64,000 bases of DNA, from the NCBI GenBank assembly GCA_003833135.1, contig QZLH01000206.1, forward strand, positions 1 through 64,000. The letters run 5' to 3'. A program made the position numbers and the translations under genes. This DNA comes from Oehlia diaphana. Its lineage: Eukaryota; Glomeromycota; Glomeromycetes; Glomerales; Glomeraceae. The notes below the pieces were generated by a model. That model had not been told where the DNA came from, did not search any database, and saw only the letters and a list, made by a program, of their open reading frames with translations. Shown piece after piece: positions 22,621 through 34,425 of the stretch; the stretch's first letter is position 1; each line of letters starts with the position of its first letter.

Positions 22621-23770
22621 AAAAGGAATCTCTTGGTGCGCTAATGTTTAATTCACATTTCGAAATTTATGACACTTAGAAATTTATAATCGTTTAATAA
22701 TATTTAAATGTGCATATATTTAATTAATTCATAAGTCTATGAATATTTCATTTAATGCATAACAGATAAATAAAAAAATCTTTTTTTAAAAAAACCCGAA
22801 TAAATTTTGTGACACTGTCAAGCATATTAAATTTTTTAATTGGTTAACAGTTAACTTATTTCATTATCCTTATTTTATATATATGTGTATATATTATACT
22901 CATGTATTTATTAAGAAATATTTTGCTTTATATTAACTGTTATGCTTTTATGAATACAAAAAAAAAAAAAAAATCCGATTGGCTGATTCTACTTAATTTT
23001 TATCTAGTTACACGTAATTGTTTATACTGAATTGTTATAATGTACAATTAACTGTAATGTCTGTACATAGAATTGATAATTGCACGCATTTCATTGATAT
23101 GACGATGTGCTAAGAAACTCGATTTGTTAAACAATGTTATTTCTTCCAATTCTGCCTGAATTCTTTTTTCTGATTTCTTTAAAATTCGTTTTCTTTTCCT
23201 TATAGATTTGCAAATTTTTTTAAAATTACATGAATAAAAAATATTTTAATAATCTGAAAATCATAAAATCGATTGTTATTTTATATTCTTTTATTTTTTC
23301 GATTTTATTTTATTTTTGTTTATTTTTATTTTTTTATCTATTTTTTTTTTTAAAAAAAAAAGGAATGTCGGGGGGACTTGGATATATGACAATTATTAAC
23401 ATATGATAAATTGATTTACCTAATTTTGGTTAGTACCATTGATTAAGAAATACAAATATGCTTTATTACATCATCAAATGAAATGTTACGTAAGAACTTA
23501 GTCATATTTGTACAGCGATATAATAATCCTTTCAAAAATTAAGCATTAAGCAGTTTTTTGAATAGTATGAATAGTTAGATATGCAGGATTTAAAATTAAA
23601 AGCTTCAAATAGTTTTATTAAAAATAAAAAATAACCCTTCTAATTATAACCAACAATTTCAAATTGTAAAATTTAAAACCAAAAATCGAATCACGATCTC
23701 AAATCAGCGAATGAAGATAAATTAATTAATGAATTTCTTTTTAATCCTGGCCATATGAATATGTGACTAT

Positions 23771-23826
23771 TTTTATATACATTATCAATTTATTGGACTT
23801 GATATGAAATTAATATTTCCAAAAAT
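23771..23826 (+). pseudogene. Plus-strand methyltransferase relic (exon 2 piece)
   Basis: TATCAATTTATTGGACTTGA and TATGAAATTAATATTTCCAA read QFIGLDMKLIFPK, matching QFIGLDMKPIYPQE of exon 2 of the intact plus-strand gene at 38,343. It lies on the opposite strand to, and just downstream of, methyltransferase copy 5, as expected for the dead partner of the preceding, lost unit. Confidence 0.65.
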
Positions 23827-23878
23827 GGAATTTCATCAATATAATAAGATTATGTGATGTACTAGTATCATTAGTATG

Positions 23879-25099
23879 TTACGATAATTGTTTTTGAGCC
23901 CAAAATCTAAAATGAACACACTCAGCGCTAGTTTGCTTAAATTCTTCAATTAGGTCTTTTTCTATCATATTTTTGTATTCTTCTTCAGAAATTCCCATTT
24001 CCACACTTAGATTTTTAATTGCCATTTCCGATTTATAATAAGAAAAAACTAAATCTTGAAAAATTAAACCAATTTTACCACCATTGGGTCCTATAATAAG
24101 GTCTTTTTCAATTCGATGAATTTTTCCTATATTTGGTTGTAATTCAAATTTTGAATCTAGATTATATATCAAATTAGTATCAATATTTCGTTTCGAACAA
24201 GAAGCCCAAACTGTAATTAATTATGATGAAAATTAGTATATTAAAATTACAATAATACAAAATTAAAATTCAAAGAAATGAAAATACTTACGTGAATCTG
24301 ATATTTTACGAAAAATAGGACCTTCGCCAACAAAACTATTACGTCTATCGGATACTTCAATGTATCCACCTGGTTTCGTTACTCTGTAAAATATATATGT
24401 ACAGTATATTAAATAGACTAAATATGATCGTGAATAATTTTTTTTCAAAAAAAATACCTGACAAGCTCAGAAATAACAACATCCCATTGATCTTGTGTTA
24501 AAACAAGGCTCATATGTTCTATGTGCGTAAAATCAAATTCGTTATCATGAAATGATAATCCATCAGTTACATCAGCTTCGATGAATTCAAGGTTATTTGG
24601 TTTTATCTATCAATTTATATAAGAAAAATGATTAACTTCGGTTTTTATTTTAAAAATAAAATAACATGAATTTTATTACTTCATGTGGAAAAATTGGCTT
24701 AAAATCAACTCCAAAAAAAAAAGAATTTTCATATTTGTTCGCTAAATCTAATAACCATGTTCCAGGGCCGCACCTTAAAAATTAATAATCATTCAAATAA
24801 ATTTATGTATCATAAAATTCCCAAGATATTTGCTTGAAAAATGTCACTTACCCTATATCTAAAACTTTGCTCCCTCCTTTAATTAATTCATCCTCAATTG
24901 GAGAAGAAAAATTACCCTGAAATAGATATCTTTTAAGAAAATGATACATATGTAATCTATCTATAGAATTGATATCGGTCGATAAATAATAGTCTAATAG
25001 CTTTTCTTGTTTTTCTTGTTCCGATTCTATTTGGTCACATTCCGGGATTTTTTTTATCGTTGACTTCTTATGCTTTAAACGAGAATTTTTATTACCCAT
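23879..25099 (-). CDS. Myristoylation-signal SAM-dependent methyltransferase, copy 5 (complete)
   Basis: Exons 25099-24852, 24773-24680, 24606-24458, 24383-24292, 24210-23879 give 304 residues. The protein starts MGNKNSRLKHKKS. It has SIDRLHMYHFLKRYLFQ, motif I KVLDIGCGPGTWLLDLANKY, acidic Asp in FFGVDFKPIFPHE, HDNEFDFTHIEHM, and VTKPGGYIEVSDRR. The exon 5 part reads IGLIFQDLVF and ends FRFWAQKQLS. It belongs to the second subgroup (copies 5-8), which has RLHMYHF rather than RFHVFHF and HDNEFDF rather than GDNEFDF. All splice sites are GT-AG. Confidence 0.88.
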
Positions 25100-25223
25100 T
25101 GTTTTAATTTCTTTGAAAATAAAATAAATTGCATAAAGTTGATCTTTGTAAGGGACAAAAAGAATATCTCATCTATTATATAGCGTAGATGAAATTTTTT
25201 TTAAAGTTTCTCCCTGCATATTT

Positions 25224-25255
25224 TTGTATCGTGTAACATTTGTCAGATATTTTTT
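25224..25255. promoter_or_regulatory. Upstream block of methyltransferase copy 5 (degenerate)
   Basis: TTTTGTATCGTGTAACATTT followed by GTCAGAT corresponds to the TTATGTAACGATTTGTCAGA block of copies 6 to 8, about 130 bp upstream of the start codon. Confidence 0.4.
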
Positions 25256-26316
25256 TTTCTAAATTTAAAAAAATCTTATGAAAGTATTAAAAAAAAGTTC
25301 AATACGACATATGAACAAAGAAATTAATTCCTTGTCATATCAGTAAAAATATAAAAAATTTATGAACTTTATGACATTTACGACGTTTGAAAATTCAAAA
25401 ATTCATAATCGTTTGAAGTTCAACGAAGATTATAAAGAAATTTATAACATACCCACACATAATTAGTTAATCCAAACCTTTGTTTATTCCAGTTTAGGAT
25501 AGGATTCATGCATAATAATTAATATAATTAAATTTTTTTTTTTTTTTTAACGATAAACAAAATTTTGTGATACTATCAAGCATGAGAACTTATTCTTTTT
25601 TTTAGAAAGTAATCGGCATGACGCCATTTTTATATATTAAATTTAAATTTGGGAGTAAGAAATTACCCGGATAACGAAAAAAATTTTAAACTTAATACAA
25701 GCTTTGTATAACTTATAGGTAATTTGCCTACTACAAATACCTTAACAAAGGTCATATGACAGGTAAATAATATCAAATCACCTAAGGTGAGGAATAGTAC
25801 TTTCTTTGGGACGTATTTATTTATTATGAAAATATTTGTTTTTATGAATATAAAATTAATTTTCTAAAAATTTTTTGATTCTATTTTTTTTATTACAACC
25901 TTGATTGTTTATAATGATGATTCGTATATAATGCACATTTACTGAGCCCGTCCGTGCATTGCTAGTAGAGCAACTGGTTTTCCTTTAGTTGTGAATTTTA
26001 ATAAGCCTCAGGCAATCAACTTTTTTCACATTTTAGAAATGCTTGTACACTACTCGCCCAATGTTAAGAAAATCGATCTTTGTCAAACAACGTTACTACT
26101 TGTCTACTTCAAATTTAATTTCATTTATATCTCCCGATTTTTAAGATTTCAGCTTCTTTCCTGTGGATTCACAATTTACTGAAAATCACAAAATCTTAGT
26201 AGAGTTTCTATTTTCTAATCGGGGTCACATAATTTAGTGGCCCGTGACTGCATGAACTCGGTCGTGAACCGAATATTTTTATTATACTGTATATTTAATT
26301 AAATATTTTTATATTA

Positions 26317-26501
26317 CAGCTGATTTCATAATGTACAGGACACTTGGCAAATTTGTGTGCCGAGAGTTGCCGGCTTATCGGGTTGTCGGCAAATTGAAAA
26401 AATAACGAACACATGATTTAGCTAATATCACGTGACACCATTTGGGGATGATTGGCTCGACAAAAATGTTCCAAGTGTCCCGTACATTATGAAATCAGCT
26501 G
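26317..26501. mobile_element. 185-bp MITE with 30-bp inverted repeats and TA duplication (Tc1/mariner-like)
   Basis: CAGCTGATTTCATAATGTAC plus AGGACACTTGG at the left is matched at the right by CCAAGTGTCC plus CGTACATTATGAAATCAGCT and G. TA flanks both ends (26,315-26,316 and 26,502-26,503). The interior includes CACGTGACACC. No coding capacity. Confidence 0.85.
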
Positions 26502-26743
26502 TAAAGAAATTTGATGGGTCATTCGGGATCAAACATGAGCGAGTTTAGTCGAGTCATAGCTTTTACACTCGGGTCGAGTTCGAAATGAAGCACTATTCTT
26601 TTTTTAACTAAAAAAAAAAAAAAATAATAATAGTCTGAATTCAATTTTCAAGAAGAAAGGATCGTAACATTTTTTATAATTTAAAATTATTTTTTAAGTG
26701 TGTACCAGATACATAGTATTTTTATTATAAAATTCGCACACAA

Positions 26744-26795
26744 ATTCCTAATCTATTAGACTTGATATATAATCAATATTTCCAGAAAACAGAGA
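26744..26795 (+). pseudogene. Plus-strand methyltransferase relic (exon 2 piece)
   Basis: CCTAATCTATTAGACTTGAT then ATAATCAATATTTCCAGAAA aligns with the exon 2 end of the plus-strand gene (FIGLDMKPIYPQE) with several substitutions. A related downstream AAGAAGAAAGGATCG block near 26,651 recurs at 33,870 and 36,768 beside the other plus-strand relics. Confidence 0.5.
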
Positions 26796-27033
26796 ATTTC
26801 GTCAATATTTTTGAGATCGATATATGAATGTTGAGTTATAAGTAAAAATGTTTAACATACTTCAGGCAATGATAAAAAAGTATAAATTACATTTTAAACG
26901 TAAACATTAACTTATTTTTTTAGTTGAAAAATTGGATTGATTCATTTACAATGGGCACATTATCTTTCTGAAAAAAAATATATATATATTTATTGCTATA
27001 TTTTTAACTTATTGTAACAGAGAAGAATCATTA

Positions 27034-28287
27034 TTACGAGAATTGTTTTTGAGCCCAAAATCTAACATGGAAAATCCTAGGGCTTGTTTGTTTGAATTCC
27101 TCAAATAGATCTTTTTTTATTATATTTTTAAATTCTTCTTCAGAAATTCCTAATACCTCGCTTAGATTTTTAATTGTCATTTCCGACGTAAAATAAGAAA
27201 TAGCAATATCTTGAATAACCAAACCAATTTTACCACCATTAGGACCCATAATAACATCTTTTTCAATACGATGAACTTTTCCTATATTTGATTGTAATTT
27301 AAATTTTGAATCTAGATTATATATCAAATCAGTATCTATATTTCGTTTCGAACGAAATGCCCAAACTGTGTTCATTTGTGGAAAGTGAAAATTTAGTATC
27401 TTATAATTACAATAATACATGAGATTAAAATTAAAAGCGATGAATATACTTACTTGCATCATTCAATTTACGAAAAACAGGACCATCCCCAACATGGCCA
27501 TTACGTCTACCAGCTACCTCAATATATCCACCTGGTTTCGTTACTCTGTAAAAAAATAAATATGTACAGTATATTACGAATAAACTGAATACGCAAAATA
27601 TGAATTATTTATATGGATAATTTATTTTTTTTTTAAATACCTGATGAGCTCAGAAAGAGCAAAATCCCATTGGTCTGGTGTAAAAATAAGGCTCATGCCT
27701 TCTACATGTGTAAAATCAAATGCGTTATCATGAAATGGTAATTTACTAGTTATATCGGCCTCGATAAATTCAAGATTATTTGGTTTTATCTTTCAATTTA
27801 TATAAGACAAAGGATCAAATTTACAGTTTTATTTCATAAATAAAATAAAATTATAAATTTTATTACCTCTTGCGGAAAAATTGGTTTAATATCAACTCCA
27901 AAAAAATAAGAATTTTCATATTCGTTCGCTAAATCTAATAACCATGTACCAGCGCCGCACCTTAAAAATTTAAATAATCATTTAAATAAATATATTTTTT
28001 CGAGATATTTGAAATGTTTACTTGAAAGATGTCACTTACCCTATATCTAAAACCTTACATTCTCCTTTAATTAATTTATCCTCGATTGGGGAAGAAAAAT
28101 TACTTTGAAAAATATATCTTTTAAAAAAATGATACATATGTAATCTATCAATAGAATCGACATCAGTCGATAAATAATAGTCCAATAGCTTGTCTTGTCT
28201 TTCTTGTTCTGATTCTATTTGGTCAAATTCCGGAATGTTTTTTATTATTGATCGTTTATGCTTTAAATATGAACTGATATTACCCAT
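27034..28287 (-). CDS. Myristoylation-signal SAM-dependent methyltransferase, copy 6 (complete)
   Basis: Exons 28287-28040, 27960-27867, 27789-27641, 27545-27454, 27365-27034 give 304 residues. It starts MGNISSYLKHKRS (Gly2, Ser6). Motif I is VLDIGCGAGTWLLDLANEY, with Ala in place of the Pro of most copies. Asp is kept in FFGVDIKPIFPQE, with HDNAFDFTHVEGM, VTKPGGYIEVAGRR and a C-terminal HVRFWAQKQFS. The exon 5 segment carries IMGPNGGKIGLVIQDIAISYF. The GAG motif I is still compatible with SAM binding, since GxGxG-like spacing is kept. Confidence 0.88.
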
Positions 28288-28420
28288 GATTTTTATCTTC
28301 TTGAGATGAAATGATCACATAAACTTTTTTATATAAAGTACTCTATTAGGGACAAAAGGATTTCATCTATTTATATAATGAAGATGAGATTTAATGTTTC
28401 GTCTTGTATGACAATCTAAT

Positions 28421-28515
28421 TTGTATTTATGCATTATGTAACGATTTGTCAGATGTTCTGCTTATGTTAACCTTTTATCACATAACGTGTGTTACAATAT
28501 TTCTATATTTAAAAC
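28421..28515. promoter_or_regulatory. Upstream block of methyltransferase copy 6
   Basis: TGTATTTATGCATTATGTAA, CGATTTGTCAGATGTT, then CATAACGTGTGTTACAATAT and TTCTATATTTAAAACTTTTT. The same order recurs above copies 7 and 8 and at the orphan sites, 130-230 bp above the start codon. Confidence 0.5.
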
Positions 28516-29426
28516 TTTTTACGAAATCATCAAAAAAAAAGGATGATACGGTTTATGAAAAAAGAAATTCCTTGGCATGCCATTTGAAATTTAAATTTAA
28601 AACTATCACGTGCACATACATTTAATTAATTCAAACCACTCATAAATACAGATAGGATGAATGAACATTCTATTCAGTTCATGCATTTTTTTTAAACTAA
28701 TTAATGAAATTTGTAATATTTTTTTTTCAAGTAAATGGTATTAAATAAAATAATTTTTTAATTGGTTAATTTATTTCGTATTGCTTTCTTCACATATTCA
28801 TGTATTTACTAAATTTACTAAGGAAAATATTTGTTTTAATGTTATCTGTTATGCTTCAATGAACATAAAATTAATTAGCTAATATATAAAAAAAAAATTT
28901 TCCGGTTGACCGATTCTATTTTTTAATTACAATTCATCTACGACGCTATGACCGACAGTCATGCGTGATTAATATAAATAATTTACTGACCGTCTGTGCG
29001 TTATTAGTAAAATTAAATTGAAGATTGCAATGCATTTCATTTGATTAATATGATAGTAATGATACCCATTTAATGTTAACGAACAACGTGCAATATGCAG
29101 TAAATAAGCAAACAGGGGATCGGATTTTACTATTAGCTCTACGCATTTCTTCAGGGCCAGAATTATGTAATGCCGGCTGGCATTACCAAAAAAAGAAATG
29201 AACTACATGTTATTTTTATTTCACGCAAACTCTATTGTGTATAGCTTGGGGTCCTTTACTACTTCCCATTCTAATTCCAATTCTATCTAAAATATTTTCC
29301 CGGATTTTTCAACATTCGGTTTTTCTTGCAGATTTACAATACTTTTTAAAAAAGTTTTGCTAACTTGCACCTGGGCTAAATAACCTGGGTTAAATCACCC
29401 CTAAAATTTATATTTTATATCAATCA

Positions 29427-29455
29427 ATTTTTTTTTTTTTTTAAAAAAAAAAAAA
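29427..29455. repeat. T-run followed directly by A-run
   Basis: About 15 T followed by about 13 A without interruption, a perfect snap-back sequence. The same arrangement recurs at about 17,527, 23,339, 30,755, 34,859, 37,724 and 44,522, in introns and between genes. Confidence 0.85.
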
Positions 29456-29800
29456 TTATTTGTGTTATTATTGTTATTATTCATTTCACTTTATATAGAT
29501 TTTATTTATTTGGATATTATAGAGCATAATGACCAAGTTTCCTTACATTTTTGACAATGTCTCAATTTTGATTGTTGTCATAATTTACATTTTTTTTTTT
29601 TTTTTGAAATTTGGGCAAAATTATATGATTATATAAAATTTACTAGTAGGTTAAATCACCCAGGTTACAGTAAATCACCCTGGGTTAAAATAGTCATACA
29701 TTTTTAAATTACATAAAATAACATAATAATCTGACAATCATAAAATCTTAATAGTAATCCACAACTACCTTATTCTTATTACTAAATCGTGAATAGTTGA

Positions 29801-29876
29801 AATATATTTCAAAATAATTTTTCTTCACAAATTGGAAATAAATACATTAAAGGAGGATGTAAAACTTTGGATGTTA
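29801..29876 (+). pseudogene. Plus-strand methyltransferase relic (end of exon 1)
   Basis: In one frame this reads FQNNFSSQIGNKYIKG then GCKTLDVN, against FQNNFSSPIEDNLISGCKVLDVG in the intact plus-strand copy. The GG-GT donor is lost (VG|GT has become VN). The relic lies between minus-strand copies 6 and 7 in head-to-head orientation with copy 6. Confidence 0.8.
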
Positions 29877-30190
29877 ATTCAAGAGGGAAGGATAATCTTA
29901 TTTGTTTGATAATTATTTTTTCGAACGCGTTTTGGACATGGTTGTTGAACCAGATCATTTAAGACCATTTTATTAAGCCAATTTTTATTTTTAAGTTCGA
30001 TCTATGAATGTCGGTTGTGTTATAAGTAAAAGAAATAAATTACACTTTAAACGTAAGCAATGTGACTTTATATTTTAAGTCGAAAAATTAGATTGATTCA
30101 TTTATAATAGCCCATTAGTAGATTTCTGGAAAAAAAAAGATTTTATCATTAAATTTTAATTTATTCATAGCAGAAAAGAAAAAATAATCA

Positions 30191-31448
30191 TTATTGCGAT
30201 GATTGTTTTTGAGTCCAAAATCTCAGATGGAGAACAAGAGGGCTTGTTTGATTGATTTCCTCAATTAGATCTTTTTCTATCATATATTTGTATTCTTCTT
30301 CAGAAATTCCCATTTCTTCACTTAGATTTTTAATTGACATTTCCGATGTATAATAAGACATACCAATATCATGAATAATCAACCCAGCTTTACCACCATT
30401 GGGACCTATAATAATATCTTTTTCAATTCGATGAACTTCTCCTATATTTGGTTGTAATTCAAATTTTGATTCTAGATTATATATCAAATTAGTATCTATA
30501 TTTCGTTTTGAAAAAGTTGACCATACTATAATTATATTCCATGGAAAGTAAAAATTAGTAACATAATACACGAAATTAAGATTGAAAGCAATGAATAATA
30601 TACTTACTTGCATCTGATATTTTACGAAAAATAGGACCATCGCCAACATGACCATTACGTCTATCAGATATTTCAATGTATCCACCTGGTTTCGTTACCC
30701 TGTTAAAAAAATATACGGTATATTAACAAAATATGGTATAAATTTATTTGTATTATTTTTTTTTTTTTAAAAAAAAAAGAAAGAAAAAGAAATACCTGAT
30801 GAGCTCAGAAAGAACAAAATCCCATTGGTCTGGTGGTAAAACAAGACCCATATTTTCTGCATGTGTAAAATCAAATTCGTTATCGTGAAATGGTAATCCA
30901 TCAGTTACATCGGCCTCGATGAATTCAAGATTATTTGGTTTTATCTATCAATTTATATAGGAAAAATGATAAATTTCGGTTTTATTTTAAAAATAAAATA
31001 AAATAAAACTTATGAATTTTAATACCTCTTGCGGATATAATGGTTTATTTTCAATTCCAATAAAATAAGAATTTTCATATTTGTTTGATAAATCTAATAA
31101 CCATGTTCCAGAGCCGCACCTTAAAATTAAATAGCCATTCAATAAATATATGCACCATAAAATTCTCTGAAATATTTGAGATGTTCATTTGAAGAATATC
31201 ACTTACCCGATTTCTAAAACCTTGCACCCTCCTCTAATTAATTTATCCTCAATCGGAGAAGAAAAATTATTTTGAAATATATGTTTTTTAATAAAATGAT
31301 ACATATGTAATCTATCAATAGAATCGATATCATTCGATGATAAATAAAATAGGTTTTTTTGACTTCCTTGTTCCGATTCTATTTGGTGAAATTTCGGGTT
31401 TTTTATTGATAATCGTTTATTCTTTAAATGTGAACTTACATTACCCAT
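30191..31448 (-). CDS. Myristoylation-signal SAM-dependent methyltransferase, copy 7 (complete)
   Basis: Exons 31448-31207, 31119-31026, 30944-30796, 30699-30608, 30525-30191 give 303 residues. It starts MGNVSSHLKNKRLS. Exon 1 is two codons shorter than in copies 2-6. Motif I reads VLEIGCGSGTWLLDL, with Glu for Asp and Ser for Pro. The usual ribose-binding Asp is Glu (FIGIENKPLYPQE), a conservative change that could weaken SAM binding. HDNEFDFTHAENM and VTKPGGYIEISDRR remain. The end reads HLRFWTQKQSSQ. Exon structure and phases are identical to paralogues. Confidence 0.86.
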
Positions 31449-31537
31449 GATTTTAATTTATTAGATGAAATAATTGCATACTCTGTTAAGGATGGTTTCA
31501 TCTATTTATATAATCTTAATTTTACTGCAAAGACGAT

Positions 31538-31655
31538 TTAATTGGTATTTATGTATTATGTAACGATTTGTCATATGTTTTGTTTAATTCGGTTTTATCT
31601 GTTATTGTTCCACATAAAGAGTGTTACAATATTTCTATATTCAAAATACTTTTTA
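31538..31655. promoter_or_regulatory. Upstream block of methyltransferase copy 7
   Basis: GGTATTTATGTATTATGTAA, CGATTTGTCATATGTT, and GAGTGTTACAATATTTCTAT match the blocks above copies 6 and 8. The start codon is about 90 bp away. Confidence 0.5.
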
Positions 31656-31977
31656 CGAAAAGTATAAAAAAAATGAAGGTCAATGCGGCACATGAACAAA
31701 CAAATTCCTGGTTTTCCAATGAAAATCTTACATTTTTACGATGGGGAAATTTACAATCTTAATAATATTTAAATTCAACAAAAGATTATAAAATATTGCA
31801 ACGTATACAAATTTAATTATTCAAACCATTCATAAACTTACTGTAATGAACATTCTTTGTATAAAAATTAAAGTATATATACATACAGTAATATATACCG
31901 TTTTTTTTAGTGAACGAAATTTTGTGATACTATCAAGTAAAAATTTTTTAATTGGCTACATTTATTTTATTGTTATA

Positions 31978-32458
31978 CAGTCGGCTCGCTTTATAACGAA
32001 CTCGCGTTATGCCGAATTTTTACAATAAAGCGATTTTTTAGGGTAGTACATAAAAAAAATCTCGGCATATATACTCCGAATATTACTAATTAAATGCTTT
32101 ATACCGTATAATGAAGTAGAAATCTATTATCCGTATAATAACTGTATATATTAAATGACTCCAAATACAGTATAACGTAATTTTTCTTATAACGATTTTT
32201 TATTTTGTAATACCAGATTTCCCCGAATATCCTATAACGGAGGCCTGGACAAAAATTCGCCCTATAAAAACGAAATGAGTTAAACTTGTTTAATATTTGT
32301 GCTCATGTGCAATAAATGTCTAAATAAGCACCATTTTGTTTAATTTTTGTTTTTTTGTAATAAGACATAAATCGGACAAAATGGTGCTTTTTTGGACTTT
32401 TTTTACACATGAACACAAATTTAACCCATTTCATTTTTATCGGGTCGCGAGCCGACTT
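31978..32458. mobile_element. Mariner/pogo-like MITE, TA duplication, with a nested insertion
   Basis: The left end CAGTCGGCTCGC and the right end GCGAGCCGACTT are inverted and flanked by TA (31,976-31,977 and 32,459-32,460). The interior has several TATAACG/CCGTATAATG motifs. The right end is interrupted by the MITE at 32,260-32,444, so that MITE inserted later. Confidence 0.7.
32260..32444. mobile_element. 185-bp MITE, CCCTATAAAAACGAAATG ends, 3-bp TCG duplication (nested)
   Basis: The ends CCCTATAAAAACGAAATG and (other strand) CCCGATAAAAATGAAATG are inverted repeats. The symmetry continues inward through GTTAAA, TGTGCTCATGTG and AGCACCATTTTGT. TCG flanks both sides (32,257-32,259 and 32,445-32,447). 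A second copy begins at 63,896 and runs off the window. Confidence 0.85.
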
Positions 32459-32799
32459 TACATATTCACGTTTTTATTAAAAAAATATTTACTTTAATGT
32501 TATTTGTTAAACTTTAAAGAATACAAATAAATTATATATATATATGTTAATTCTTTTTTGAGGCAAGAGGATATTCAGCAAATCAATAAGTACGGTTGAT
32601 CATTTTGACACTACAATTGAAACCTTAATACAGAACTTACTACTCTATAGCTGTACATTTAGAGGTGTTATTTATTTGGTTACGGTCTTGTGCATTTTAT
32701 TACGGTATTGTGATTTATTGTTTCTTTTTCCATTTGCCTATCTCACTGTACCTGTTACTTTGGATGTACAGTATATATTATAATATAAATACAACTAAA

Positions 32800-33015
32800 T
32801 TCACAGGTACGGTACGAAGTCATCTAATAAAATATAATATACTTGTCCTATATATATTTATATACTATAAAGCCCAGTACAGTACGGTACGGTTTGCTAA
32901 ATTTCTTTAATAACTATTATATTAAATGGAAACTAATACCTAAGTAACCATGTTTGGTAATACAACTAAACTTACAGGTACGGTACGAAGTCACCTAATA
33001 AAATATAATATCTAT
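32800..33015. repeat. Direct repeat pair of about 55 bp
   Basis: ATACAACTAAATTCACAGGT plus ACGGTACGAAGTCATCTAAT plus AAAATATAATAT (32,801) recurs at 32,960 with two substitutions. Further GGTACGGTACGG motifs lie between. Probably part of a decayed element together with the inverted repeat at 33,157-33,317. Confidence 0.7.
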
Positions 33016-33156
33016 AATATTCTTTTTTTCTTTTTTAATTTAATTTTTAAAACTTATATTAAAAGTTAAAGGAAATTTTTTTATAAGATTGGTATTCATT
33101 TTGTCTATAATAAAATTGTAATGTGATCAATCATTATTTATATGATATTGCAATTT

Positions 33157-33317
33157 ATATGGTATTTCGGTACGATTGACACCGTACCTATCTTACCAAT
33201 ACCTTACTTATTACACCATACTACTTTACTATTTATTCAATGGACATTGGTGTCCAAATAATCTCTATACTAAATGTAGAGTGTATAGTGCGTGCAAATC
33301 GTACCGAAATACCATAT
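33157..33317. repeat. Perfect 21-bp inverted repeat around a 119-bp spacer
   Basis: ATATGGTATTTCGGTACGAT plus T at 33,157-33,177 and its exact complement at 33,297-33,317. The spacer contains TACC-rich sequence and GGACATTGGTGTCC. It is consistent with the ends of a small element, but no target duplication was resolved. Confidence 0.7.
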
Positions 33318-33802
33318 GCGGAATTTTTGGAATTTTTGGATTGATTTAATAGGACTGCGGTCCCGGTATGCGGTTCGGTTCTGGACCACAGACCGAAGAA
33401 TGGAACGGGCGGATCATACGTAAATTGACCATAATGAATTGTTTATAATATACAATTTTTACAGAAGAATTGAAGATTGCATGATGTCCGTTAAGAAAAT
33501 TGTTGAGCAACGTTACTACTTCCAATTTTAATTATAGTTCTATTAGTTCTATTTGATTTTTTTCAATTCGGGTTTTCTCGTGAATTTACAATTTTTTTTA
33601 AATTATATAAAAGTGTAAAATAGTGAATATAATAATCTGAAAATTATAAAATATATTTTTATAATTAAATGATATATAAAGTTGATTAATGTCTCAAGCC
33701 AATTCTTTTTTTATTAAAATATATATATATATAAATATATAAATTACACTTTCCAATTATGATCATCAATTAGGGAAGCAGATATTAGCGTAACATATCG
33801 AT

Positions 33803-34005
33803 AAATAATTTTTCTTCACTGATTGAAAATAAATTAATTACAGGTGGATACAATTTAATCCGATTTTTAAGAAGGAAAGATCTTTTTTGAAAAATTAAGT
33901 TTGAATTTATTAATATAATTTAGGTGCGTTTTAAGATACAGTACATGGCTATTTTATAAAATTCTTATACAACTTAATTTATTAGAAATCAATAATTCCA
34001 GAAAA
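33803..34005 (+). pseudogene. Plus-strand methyltransferase relic (exon 1 end and exon 2)
   Basis: At 33,804 the frame reads NNFSSLIENKLITGGYNL, matching NFSSPIEDNLISGCKVL. About 130 bp further on, TTATACAACTTAATTTATTA and CAATAATTCCAGAAAAG correspond to the end of exon 2 (QFIGLDMKPIYPQE). Head-to-head with copy 7. Confidence 0.65.
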
Positions 34006-34425
34006 GATAGAATTTCATTACTGTAAAAATAATATTTGGTCAACCTCTGATTTGCAAGTTACATTGTTGTTGTCGCATTCATTTCACCGACAATTATTTT
34101 ATTATTGGGAAAACTTTTTTCTATAATAATACTAATTGCGGATCGTGAAAATGAACCCTGTTGTTGATCATAGGAAATCCTGACGATCAGGATCCCGTTA
34201 TAATACAAATCCGAGTATTGTCTGATCGTCAGGATGATCTATGAATGTCGTGTAAAAGCAAAAAACGTCTAACAAAATAAAGAGTATAAATTACATTTTT
34301 TAAACGTAAAATTGACTTTATATTTTTAGTGAAAAAACTGTATAATAACACCAGATTTCTGAAAAAAAAAAAAATTTATTACATATTTGATTTACTGTTT
34401 ATTAATAGGAAAAAAAAAATCATTA

